This document shows positions 7,910 to 14,945 of a stretch of 20,386 nt of DNA, piece by piece. The notes under the pieces were generated by a model. That model saw only the letters and a list, made by a program, of their open reading frames with translations. It had not been told where the DNA came from and searched no databases. Made by a program: the position numbers and the translations under genes. Every line of letters starts with the position of its first letter. Positions within the stretch are counted from its first letter, which is position 1. The DNA comes from an uncultured bacterium (GTDB taxonomy: Bacteria; Bacteroidota; Ignavibacteria; Kapaibacteriales; UBA4661), in assembly GCA_937899715.1 (NCBI GenBank), contig CALCNX010000095.1, forward strand, positions 1 to 20,386, given 5' to 3'.

Positions 7910-8977
7910 ATGACAAATCGTACAAGGCAGAACACTGCAAAGAAGAACCGTACAAGGAACACGTCGAAATTCTACCGACTCGCTTTCGTATGCCTCACAG
8001 CAGCCGTATTTATCGCCGGAACCTCTTCGATTTTGTATTCGTGGGGCGTGTGGGGACACCAGCATATCAGCCATGCGGCGGTCTTTGCATTGCCGCCGGA
8101 GATGCGTATTTTTTTCTATAATCACATTGATTACATCACCGAAGAATCCAGCGTTCCCGACGTGCGCAAGTACGCCATGAGCGACCGTGAGGAGTTTGCT
8201 CGGCATTTTATTGATGTGGAAGCATTTGGCGACAAGCCATTTGAAACACTCCCCAAAACGTGGAAAGAAGCAAAAGCAAAGTATAGCAGCGACACGCTTC
8301 AGCGCAAAGGTATTCTCCCGTGGTACTTGCAGGAAATGCAAATTAAGCTCACGACTGCCTTCAAAGAACGGAAAAGAGATGCAATTCTCTTTCTCGCATC
8401 GGACATGGCGCACTACATAGCCGATGCCCATATGCCGCTCCACACCTCGCTCAACCACGATGGACAATTTACCGACCAGCGTGGTATTCACGCATTTTGG
8501 GAATCGCGTTTGCCGGAACTTTTTGGTAGCACTTATAATTTTAACGTTGGGCAGGCTCGGTATATTGAGGACATTACGGCAGAATCGTGGCGTATCATTC
8601 GGGAAAGTAATGCCACAGCCGACACGCTTCTTTCGGTGGAACGGGTACTCAAAGCAAAATTGCCCAAGGAGCAAATCTGGCAGTTGGACAGCAACAAAAA
8701 CATGAAGAAAAATACTTTCGGGCAACCAATGCACACCCTCGAATATGCCAAAGGCTACCACACGGCTTTGAACGGGATGGTCGAACGCCAGATGCGTGCG
8801 GCGATTCTCGTGACAGCAAGTTTTTGGTACACAGCATGGGTAAATGCAGGCAAACCGAATATCACGGACTTAGATTCGGAAGCAACAACAAAGCGCAGCA
8901 AACCACATCTGGAAGAAGAGATTGAACTTTGGAAACAAGGTAAACTCTTTGATTTTAAGTCCTATAACGAGTTCTAA
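7910..8977 (+). CDS. Secreted zinc-dependent S1/P1 nuclease / phospholipase C-family protein
   Basis: A 355-residue exported protein. A basic N-region (residues 1-23) and hydrophobic core (24-40) form a signal peptide that would be cut before W45. In this family the new N-terminal Trp binds zinc through its amino group. All nine expected ligands can be placed: W45, H50, D84, H99, D102, H168, D172, H178, then H194 and E198 in HAFWE (one of the His/Asp near 99-102 is the non-ligand neighbour). The spacings W+5H, D+15H, HxxxD, D+6H and HxxxE agree with nuclease P1. The block HYIADAHMPLHTS is diagnostic. The family includes 3'-nucleases for single-stranded nucleic acid and phosphatidylcholine phospholipase C; sequence alone does not decide between them. 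AGGGA lies about seven bases before the ATG. It is probably its own transcription unit, 128 bases after the RND operon. Confidence 0.88.
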   Translation: MTNRTRQNTAKKNRTRNTSKFYRLAFVCLTAAVFIAGTSSILYSWGVWGHQHISHAAVFALPPEMRIFFYNHIDYITEESSVPDVRKYAMSDREEFARHFIDVEAFGDKPFETLPKTWKEAKAKYSSDTLQRKGILPWYLQEMQIKLTTAFKERKRDAILFLASDMAHYIADAHMPLHTSLNHDGQFTDQRGIHAFWESRLPELFGSTYNFNVGQARYIEDITAESWRIIRESNATADTLLSVERVLKAKLPKEQIWQLDSNKNMKKNTFGQPMHTLEYAKGYHTALNGMVERQMRAAILVTASFWYTAWVNAGKPNITDLDSEATTKRSKPHLEEEIELWKQGKLFDFKSYNEF

Positions 8978-9030
8978 GTACGATAGCCTGCAGCGTCAAT
9001 TCGCTTCCTGACATGATTCAGTCAGGTCAT

Positions 9031-9069
9031 AATAAAAAAAAGCGCGGATATCTCATGATTTCCGCGCTT
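9031..9069 (-). terminator. Strong intrinsic terminator read on the minus strand
   Basis: A perfect nine-base stem AAGCGCGGA (9040-9048) pairs with TCCGCGCTT (9061-9069) around a 12-base loop. On the minus strand the stem is followed at once by a run of T (bases 9041-9034 read in reverse), the classic rho-independent form. On the plus strand no U-run follows directly, so it is at best a weak terminator for the nuclease gene. A second smaller hairpin CCTGAC/GTCAGG sits at 9007-9026. Confidence 0.6.
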
Positions 9070-9140
9070 GCGTTTCGGGTTTTATTGAGAGGAAAGTGCT
9101 TCGGAAGGAATAATGCCATGCTTGCTGCATTGCTGCCAGA

Positions 9141-9202
9141 CTACCCCCGTCAGTCATCGCTTCGCTTCGACTGCCACCCCTTCACAGAGCGAAGGGGAAC
9201 TT
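9141..9202. repeat. Two-hairpin intergenic element, probably a dispersed repeat or structured RNA
   Basis: Hairpin one is CAGTC (9151-9155) with GACTG (9169-9173). Hairpin two is CCCCTTC (9177-9183) with GAAGGGG (9191-9197). The stretch resembles the common intergenic repeats of the form CCCCGTC-hairpin-CCCCTTC-hairpin-GGAAC seen in many bacteria, from memory. It forms part of the 267-base gap 8978-9244, in which I see no protein gene. Confidence 0.4.
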
Positions 9203-9244
9203 CAGAAAGCGTAACTTCAGACAATACCAGACCTTTACAGCACT

Positions 9245-9589
9245 ATGTTTTCTTTTGAGCATCGTTCCGCCCCTTTGCTTCATCGCAAAGAATTTCTCTT
9301 GCGTTTTGCCCGCACAGCACTTGCAGGTATAGCATTGGTCGTTGTATCATTGGCGGCTGGAATGGCAGGTTATCACGCCTTCGAGGATATGTCGTGGGTA
9401 GATGCTTTTGCCAATGCTGCCATGATACTTTCAGGCATGGGACCACTGGCACAGCCGCAAACAACCGTAGGAAAAATTTTTGCCGGATGCTATGCGTTGT
9501 ATAGCGGCTTGGCGGTTGTTATCGTTGCAGGCATTACCTTTGCGCCTGTCGTTCATCGGTTTCTTCATAAACTCCATGCTGAAAAATAA
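9245..9589 (+). CDS. Two-TM potassium-channel-like small membrane protein
   Basis: A 114-residue inner-membrane protein with a hydrophobic helix at about residues 24-42, a re-entrant pore-like stretch WVDAFANAAMILSGMGP at 51-67, and a second helix at about 78-101, ending FAPVVHRFLHKLHAEK. The order TM, pore loop, TM and the position of SGMGP match Ion_trans_2-type potassium channels, but the TVGYG-type filter is replaced by SGMGP, so ion selectivity or even conduction is uncertain. I recall very similar small proteins with GMGP and FAPxxHRFLHK endings in other Bacteroidota, annotated as hypothetical or two-pore-domain-like. It lies 79 bases before the response regulator and may share its transcript. 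No good ribosome site is visible. Confidence 0.7.
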   Translation: MFSFEHRSAPLLHRKEFLLRFARTALAGIALVVVSLAAGMAGYHAFEDMSWVDAFANAAMILSGMGPLAQPQTTVGKIFAGCYALYSGLAVVIVAGITFAPVVHRFLHKLHAEK

Positions 9590-9668
9590 TATTGTTTTGG
9601 GTATTTGTCACTTTTGATTGTCAGCTCTGCTCTTCACTGTCGTTTCACGGAAGCCCCACTACAACACC

Positions 9669-10349
9669 ATGCGAATTTTACTCATCGAAGATGATGAACG
9701 CCTTTCCAAGAGCATTCCCGAAATGCTGCGCTCGAACGGTCACGCTGTAGATGTAGCGCTTGACGGCTTGCTTGGAGAAGAATATGCCGAGGTGAATTTA
9801 TATGATGCGATACTTCTGGATGTGATGCTACCGAAACAAGACGGCTGGACAACCTGCCGCAATCTTCGCAAAAGCGGTGTTCTGACACCGATTCTGATGC
9901 TCACCGCACTCGGCGATGTGGACGACCGCATTCGCGGCTTAGATACAGGAGCCGATGATTATCTGACCAAGCCTTTCCACAATGGTGAACTTCTGGCGCG
10001 ATTGCGCTCTCTTTCACGCCGCAACAGTGTACAGCGCAGCGCCAGCCTCGAAATCTTTGGGCTTTCCTTGGATTCTGCCACCCACAGGGCGCAGCGCAAT
10101 GGGCGCGAGATTACCCTCAGCGCAAAGGAATTTGCTTTGCTGGAATTATTGATGACTCATCCCCGCGAGATTGTTTCCCGTGAGCGCATTTCAGAATACT
10201 TGTGGGACATGAATTTTGAGCCGCGCAGCAATGTTATTGAATCGTTTGTGCGATTCTTGCGCCAAAAAATTGAATCAGACGGTGAACCAAAACTTATTCA
10301 TACCCTACGAGGTGCGGGCTATATCTTCAGCGACCAAGAGCCGCAATAA
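9669..10349 (+). CDS. OmpR/PhoB-family response regulator
   Basis: A 226-residue two-component DNA-binding regulator. The receiver domain (1-115) has the acidic pocket D9/D10, phosphoacceptor D51 in ILLDVMLPKQDGW, T79 in MLTA and K101 in the TKPF motif. The C-terminal winged helix (about 128-223) includes LSAKEFALLELLMTHPREIVSRERI and the final VRFLRQKIE and LIHTLRGAGYIF motifs of Trans_reg_C. The ATG at 9669 gives the standard MRILLIEDDE start; a TTG 17 codons upstream is in frame but adds nothing recognisable. The partner kinase follows 40 bases downstream. The stimulus is unknown; the kinase resembles the CusS/CopS heavy-metal group. Confidence 0.94.
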   Translation: MRILLIEDDERLSKSIPEMLRSNGHAVDVALDGLLGEEYAEVNLYDAILLDVMLPKQDGWTTCRNLRKSGVLTPILMLTALGDVDDRIRGLDTGADDYLTKPFHNGELLARLRSLSRRNSVQRSASLEIFGLSLDSATHRAQRNGREITLSAKEFALLELLMTHPREIVSRERISEYLWDMNFEPRSNVIESFVRFLRQKIESDGEPKLIHTLRGAGYIFSDQEPQ

Positions 10350-10368
10350 GCGCTGTGAGCGCGTTTTT
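10350..10368 (+). terminator. Small GC hairpin with T-run between regulator and kinase genes
   Basis: GCGCT (10350-10354), loop GTG, AGCGC (10358-10362), then a G and five T. It starts directly after the regulator stop codon. As a five-base stem it is a weak intrinsic terminator; it could reduce kinase expression relative to the regulator, or be chance. Confidence 0.3.
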
Positions 10369-10389
10369 CTTCGTTATCGGAATATCAAT

Positions 10390-11883
10390 ATGCCGCATCA
10401 GTTTCAGATAAAACACCTCTCTACTGCTGTCAAGATTACTCTAGGGAGTATGCTTGTGGTAGGCGTGGTGATGTGCATAATTGGAACGGGAGCATATTTC
10501 TTTGCACAAACATCACTTATAGCGGCGCTGGATGCACGTTTGTCGAGCCATGTAGAAAAAATCGAAACCGAATTGGAAGAGTATATCGATGATGCCCGCC
10601 GCGACTCCCTTGCCTGGCATACTCGGCAGCGTGAAGACATTGGCAATCTCAAAACAGAAGGACTGCATGATATTCGGATGTGGGTATGGGATAGTGTGGG
10701 AAACATTATTATCTCCACCCCGCCGCCTACTCAGCAATCTATTCCACAGCCGAGTGCAGCTTTGTTCACAAAATTCGAGCGCGATACGGTTTGCACTGTC
10801 ACAATTCAGTCTCGTTCTTATCGGCTTGTGCAGCAAACGTACCACTTTCAACAAAAGGGCACATATACAATTATCGTTGCAGCAGATTTGCAAGCATCGG
10901 AGGCAGAACTTTTTCGTTTTCGTGTATTGCTTATCGCTATTGTTATTGGTGTTACGCTGATTACAGGCTTGGCGGCATACAGCGCCGTACGCAGGTCTTT
11001 ACAGCCGATTATGACTATGACCAATGCAGCCGCAAGGATGAGTGCGGGCAATCTTCGGGAACGCTTGCGACTACCCGAAACAAAAAATGAAGTTCATACG
11101 CTCGGAGAAACTCTGAACTCGATGCTTTCCCGCTTGCAAACATCCTTTGAAGCGCAGCAGCATTTTATTGCCGATGCCGCCCACGAATTACGCACACCGC
11201 TAACTGCCTTGCGCTGCGAGTTGGAAATTGTTTCAGAGAACGCCGGCAATGATAGCAAAAGCACTCCGCAAAACATCGGCGGCAAAATCTCGAATGCGTT
11301 GGAGGAAATCACGCGACTGGAACGCCTGACAGAACATCTGCTGACATTGGCTCGCTTAGATACCGCATTACCTCTACGGTTTGAGTCTGTCCGTCTGGAT
11401 GAACTGCTCATTGAGTGTGTTCAGTCCATCACGCCCATTGCTGCCACCAAATCTGTTACGATTGATTTTTTTATTGACGAAGCGCTGGAAATTACTGCCG
11501 ATGCTCTTTACCTCAGACGAGCGTTGGGAAATCTTGCCGAAAATGCGGTCATGTATGCACCTGAGCAAACGAGTATTGCGGTTAGTTTACACCGCGCAAC
11601 GAATTTGCCGACAAATTCCCCACCGAGCGAGTCTGCTACCAATGCAGAAACAGCCAAGATTATCTTTTCCAACGCAGGAGAAATTGCTGATGGCGAGCTG
11701 GAGCGTCTTTTTGAGCGATTTTATCGCGGAGAACGGGAGCGCACAAAAGCAAACGGAAGCGGACTGGGCTTGGCAATCGCTCAAGAAATTATCACGCGAC
11801 ACGGCGGAGTTATTACCATCGAAACACAAAATGCAACGGTCGTTTGTACCGTGCTCCTTCCCCTCTCCAATCTTCCTGCCTGA
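10390..11883 (+). CDS. Membrane sensor histidine kinase (CusS/QseC-like)
   Basis: A 497-residue transmembrane kinase that phosphorylates the regulator just upstream. TM1 is at about residues 15-39, a periplasmic sensor region at 40-175, TM2 at 178-199, HAMP at 200-252, and HisKA has the phospho-acceptor H265 in ADAAHELRTPLTALR. The ATPase domain has its N-box around N385 (LGNLAENAVMY). The D-box is degenerate: FSNAGEIADGELERLFERFYRG has Asn where the usual Asp of DxGxG stands, as in heavy-metal CusS-like kinases with a VENPG form. The G2 box GSGLGLA is at 456-462. The ATG at 10390 is chosen because it is the first after the regulator stop and gives a short basic leader before TM1. The sensed signal cannot be read from the sequence. 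Confidence 0.92.
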   Translation: MPHQFQIKHLSTAVKITLGSMLVVGVVMCIIGTGAYFFAQTSLIAALDARLSSHVEKIETELEEYIDDARRDSLAWHTRQREDIGNLKTEGLHDIRMWVWDSVGNIIISTPPPTQQSIPQPSAALFTKFERDTVCTVTIQSRSYRLVQQTYHFQQKGTYTIIVAADLQASEAELFRFRVLLIAIVIGVTLITGLAAYSAVRRSLQPIMTMTNAAARMSAGNLRERLRLPETKNEVHTLGETLNSMLSRLQTSFEAQQHFIADAAHELRTPLTALRCELEIVSENAGNDSKSTPQNIGGKISNALEEITRLERLTEHLLTLARLDTALPLRFESVRLDELLIECVQSITPIAATKSVTIDFFIDEALEITADALYLRRALGNLAENAVMYAPEQTSIAVSLHRATNLPTNSPPSESATNAETAKIIFSNAGEIADGELERLFERFYRGERERTKANGSGLGLAIAQEIITRHGGVITIETQNATVVCTVLLPLSNLPA

Positions 11884-11887
11884 ACCG

Positions 11888-11918
11888 CTTTCATCTTCAT
11901 TTCATCTTGGGATAGTAT
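11888..11918 (+). promoter_or_regulatory. Pho-box-like direct repeat and candidate -10 upstream of the PepSY gene
   Basis: TTCATCT at 11890-11896 is repeated exactly at 11901-11907, an 11-base period. Framed as seven-base half-sites it reads CTTTCAT-N4-ATTTCAT, like the CTGTCAT-N4-CTGTCAT Pho box and other OmpR-family direct repeats. TAGTAT at 11913-11918 could be a -10 element, as expected for an activator that replaces the -35. It begins seven bases after the kinase stop codon. The likely binder is the response regulator at 9669-10349 (inference). Confidence 0.45.
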
Positions 11919-12048
11919 TTTTACCGCAGATAATAAACGCATTGCGGAAAATAGCCAATGAGTGCAACGGAAACGAAGCACAAATCACTTGGCTTCCCTT
12001 TCCCTCTGCGTCCAATTATATCCACCCACCTTTTCAAAGGAAATGACA

Positions 12049-12510
12049 ATGACTATTCGCACATTTTTCGTCGCCACCGTAGCACTCAGTATATCGGCGA
12101 CTTCGGGCATACAAGCACAAACGATGACCAAAGAACAACTTCCCAAAGCCGTCGTGAGCGCATTTGAGAAAGCATACCCTTCGGCAACGCTTAAATCGGC
12201 TTCCCGCGAGAAAAACGGCGGCAAAACCTGCTATGAACTCGAAAGCATGGACGGCGCTCAATCGCGAGATATTATCTACGCTGCTGACGGTACAGTCATT
12301 GAAATTGAAGAATCTGTCACTCCCGCAAGCCTTCCTGCGTCTGTTGCTCAGGCATTGAGTACACATTTTCCCAATGCTCCCATCAAAAAAGCAGAAAAAC
12401 TCATTCGGGGTGCAGTCGTAGAATACGAAGTAGTCACCACTGTCGGCAAGCAGAATAATGAGGTGATTATGGACGAAAAAGGCAAGATTTTGAAGGTAAA
12501 AAAAGCATAA
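12049..12510 (+). CDS. Secreted tandem PepSY-like domain protein
   Basis: A 153-residue periplasmic protein with signal peptide at residues 1-23 or 24 (core FFVATVALSISATSG, ending IQAQ). Two tandem PepSY-like repeats follow. Repeat one (about 28-90) runs LPKAVVSAFEKAYPSAT to YAADGTVIEIEE. Repeat two (about 94-152) runs LPASVAQALSTHFPNAP to MDEKGKILKVKK. Each is the alpha-then-beta unit of the Bacteroidota PepSY-like (beta-lactamase-inhibitor-like) family, whose role is poorly known; such genes often neighbour two-component systems. AAGGA at 12037-12041 sits seven bases before the ATG at 12049, so this start is preferred over the ATG at 12043. It is preceded by a candidate regulator-binding repeat (11890-11907), with a leader of about 120 bases. 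It could act as an output of, or a modulator for, the kinase. Confidence 0.85.
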   Translation: MTIRTFFVATVALSISATSGIQAQTMTKEQLPKAVVSAFEKAYPSATLKSASREKNGGKTCYELESMDGAQSRDIIYAADGTVIEIEESVTPASLPASVAQALSTHFPNAPIKKAEKLIRGAVVEYEVVTTVGKQNNEVIMDEKGKILKVKKA

Positions 12511-12599
12511 AGATCTCGTACGCTTTTATTCGTGAAAGCATTATTACATGCGACTTTATTGCATACAATTACTTTATCACAACTATTGACTATTTCCGA

Positions 12600-14927
12600 A
12601 TGACTTCAACACCACATTTCATTTCCGCCACATTGCTCTCTGCCCTTTGTTTATCCCTGCTTGTTGCAGCCCTCTTGAGCGGTAGTGTGAGCCTACAAGC
12701 GCAACAAAAAGCACAAACGCATTCCTTCTGCGGAACCGTTACTGATGCCGTCACAAAAGAAGAGATGAAAGGCGTAACGATAAAACTGCTCGGCGCAAAA
12801 AAGAATCTTCTTGCAGGAGCAATCTCTGACACTGCGGGAAAATTCTGCTTGCGCGTTCCTGCAAACCTCCTTACAGAATCATTCACTCTGCGTGCTACCT
12901 ATTCGGAGTACAAACAATTTGAGCGAACAATTTCTTTGAATGTCGGCAATGATTCGCTGAACGAAATCAATTTGGCAATCGTCATGGAGCAGATGGAAGC
13001 GGAGGCGGATGAGGTGGTTATCTCAGCAAGCCGCATTGCCCGTGCGATTGACGACATTCCAATTCGTGTGGAAGTTATTCCGGCTGCGGACTTGGACGAA
13101 TCTATCACCGTCGGTATTGCCTCGGCAAAAATGGTGCTGGGCGAACTTCCGGGCATAATGGCGCAAACAAATTCGGCAAGTATTGGAGCGGCAACGGTTC
13201 GTATTCGCGGCCTGGACGGACGCTACACACAAATTTTACAGGACGGTATTCCGGCGTTTGGCGGGCTGAATATGAACTTTTCGGTGCTGACGCTCCCGCC
13301 CCTGAATTTGCGGCAGTTGGAAATCATCAAGGGTTCGGCGGCAGGTTTGCATAGTGCTGACGCTATCGGTGGCATTATCAATTATATCACAAAATCTCCT
13401 GAAAAAGAAACGCCCGAACTCACGGCGGTAGCAGCCTACAACTCGCTTGGCGGCTTCGATGCAAGTGCTTTTTACGGACAGAAATTTGATAATCTGGGAT
13501 TTTCTCTTCACAGCACCTATAACACCCAAGTGCGGCGCGACCTTGACGGCGACGGCTTCGCGGACGTTCCGGCACAGCAACGTTTTTCGGTGAACCCCAA
13601 ACTCACCTACGATTTTTCTCCAAAAACTAAACTCACTCTAAGTGGCGCATTTTCAAGCGATCGACGCTTGGGCGGTGAAATGTCTGCGCCGGAGAATTAC
13701 GAACAGGGCAGCGACACTGTTTTTGCAGCAGCACAACGGCTTCAGCGCGTGAACGTAACGGGAACATTTGTTACCGAAGCAAGTTCCATTGCGACCTTTG
13801 TAGTCAATGCTGCCTACACAAATACCAACCGTGCTTCATATCAGCAAACAACTATCTTCAACGGTGCAGAAACCATTGGTTATGCCGATGCACAGATGTC
13901 GGTAAAAATCGGGAAATTTCAAGGTTTGCTGGGGCTATCGGCAATGAATCAAGCCTTTACCGAAACAGGAAATGACGTGCTGACAGGAGAAAACCGTTCG
14001 TTCAATTTCTCGACTCTTTCTGCATTTTGGCAAGGTGAATATGCTTTCTCGGAGATGTTTTCCTTTCTCCTTTCGTGGCGGTTTGACTACAACACGCGCT
14101 ACGGCTTTCTTTCTTCGCCGCGTCCGTCATTTATGTTTCGCCCGGACAAAAATTTCATCATCCGTCTAAGCGGTGGTCAGGGCTGGCGAGCGCCCACCAT
14201 TTTTGACGAGACGGCTGAAGAGCGTTTGTTTTTGGGTGTTCCTGCATTGCAGCTCACCAAGCCGGAGCGCTCGGAAGGCTTGACGCTTGATGCACAATAC
14301 AAATTCATCATAGGCGAAGCGGTCATCAATGCAAATCTGAACGGCTTTTTCACGCATATCGGCAACCGTGCGGGACTGACGGCGCTAAACCCGCTTGCCC
14401 CCACGCGCCAACGAGTCTATACGTGGTCGAGTGGTGGAGACTTGATTTCGCAAGGTGCGGAACTCATTTTCGATGCAAAAATTGACGAACTGAGCCTCTT
14501 TTTCGGTTACACGTTTGCTGATGTCCGCGAAGGCACACTGAACACAAGCGTTAACGACCTCGCACGAAAAACCCTCACGCCGCTTCATTTTATCAATGCC
14601 GCAGCACTTTGGGAAATTCCGAATGTGGTGCGTGTGGTGAGTGATTTCATGCTCCAATCGCCACAACTTTTGCCCACGAACGAGTATTTGCGGGAATCCC
14701 CGACCGTCGTAACGTGGGGCGGTTCGGTGGAAGTCTGGATGCCGTGGGAGGAAGTTCACGGGCTTTCGGTATTCTTAAACGTAGAAAATCTGCTGGATTT
14801 CCGCCAGACGCGGTATATGCCGTTGTACTTGGGCGGTTCTCCTCGCTCATCCACCTTTAGCGGTGGCGTGGTCTGGGGTCCGGTGGACGGGCGCGTGGTC
14901 AGCTTGGGTGTGAAATATAAACTCTAG
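12600..14927 (+). CDS. TonB-dependent outer-membrane receptor
   Basis: A 775-residue receptor that imports a ligand across the outer membrane with TonB energy. A signal peptide (residues 1-35, ending SLQAQ) is followed by a carboxypeptidase-regulatory-like beta-sandwich (about 43-125) with C44 and C83, which could form a disulfide. A TonB-box-like DEVVISAS lies at 137-144, the plug domain at about 147-268 (VRIRGLDGRYTQILQDGIP, LEIIKGSAAGLHSADAIGGIINYITK), and the 22-strand barrel runs to the C-terminus. The ending SLGVKYKL lacks the usual terminal aromatic residue. The plug resembles FepA/BtuB-type receptors rather than SusC, so a metal chelate or cofactor ligand is likelier than a glycan. 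No TonB or ExbBD gene is nearby. It is 89 bases after the PepSY gene and only 18 bases from the convergent emrB-like gene; I see no terminator in between. Confidence 0.92.
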   Translation: MTSTPHFISATLLSALCLSLLVAALLSGSVSLQAQQKAQTHSFCGTVTDAVTKEEMKGVTIKLLGAKKNLLAGAISDTAGKFCLRVPANLLTESFTLRATYSEYKQFERTISLNVGNDSLNEINLAIVMEQMEAEADEVVISASRIARAIDDIPIRVEVIPAADLDESITVGIASAKMVLGELPGIMAQTNSASIGAATVRIRGLDGRYTQILQDGIPAFGGLNMNFSVLTLPPLNLRQLEIIKGSAAGLHSADAIGGIINYITKSPEKETPELTAVAAYNSLGGFDASAFYGQKFDNLGFSLHSTYNTQVRRDLDGDGFADVPAQQRFSVNPKLTYDFSPKTKLTLSGAFSSDRRLGGEMSAPENYEQGSDTVFAAAQRLQRVNVTGTFVTEASSIATFVVNAAYTNTNRASYQQTTIFNGAETIGYADAQMSVKIGKFQGLLGLSAMNQAFTETGNDVLTGENRSFNFSTLSAFWQGEYAFSEMFSFLLSWRFDYNTRYGFLSSPRPSFMFRPDKNFIIRLSGGQGWRAPTIFDETAEERLFLGVPALQLTKPERSEGLTLDAQYKFIIGEAVINANLNGFFTHIGNRAGLTALNPLAPTRQRVYTWSSGGDLISQGAELIFDAKIDELSLFFGYTFADVREGTLNTSVNDLARKTLTPLHFINAAALWEIPNVVRVVSDFMLQSPQLLPTNEYLRESPTVVTWGGSVEVWMPWEEVHGLSVFLNVENLLDFRQTRYMPLYLGGSPRSSTFSGGVVWGPVDGRVVSLGVKYKL

Positions 14928-14945
14928 TTTTTTGACGGCAGCCGC

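Noticed and set aside
9013..9258. An 81-codon plus-strand frame across the gap before the channel-like gene
   Set aside because: It runs through the minus-strand terminator and the two-hairpin element, has no ribosome site or protein-like composition, and overlaps the start of the better-supported gene at 9245.
11381..12046. A 221-codon plus-strand frame overlapping the end of the histidine kinase and the following gap
   Set aside because: Out of frame with the kinase ATPase domain, whose conserved G boxes lie in the same DNA; the peptide is rich in Ser, Leu and Pro without family features.
12511..12599. Fur-box or other metal-regulator operator before the TonB-dependent receptor
   Set aside because: The 89-base gap is AT-rich but I could not find a convincing 19-base inverted repeat or a clear -33/-7 promoter pair.
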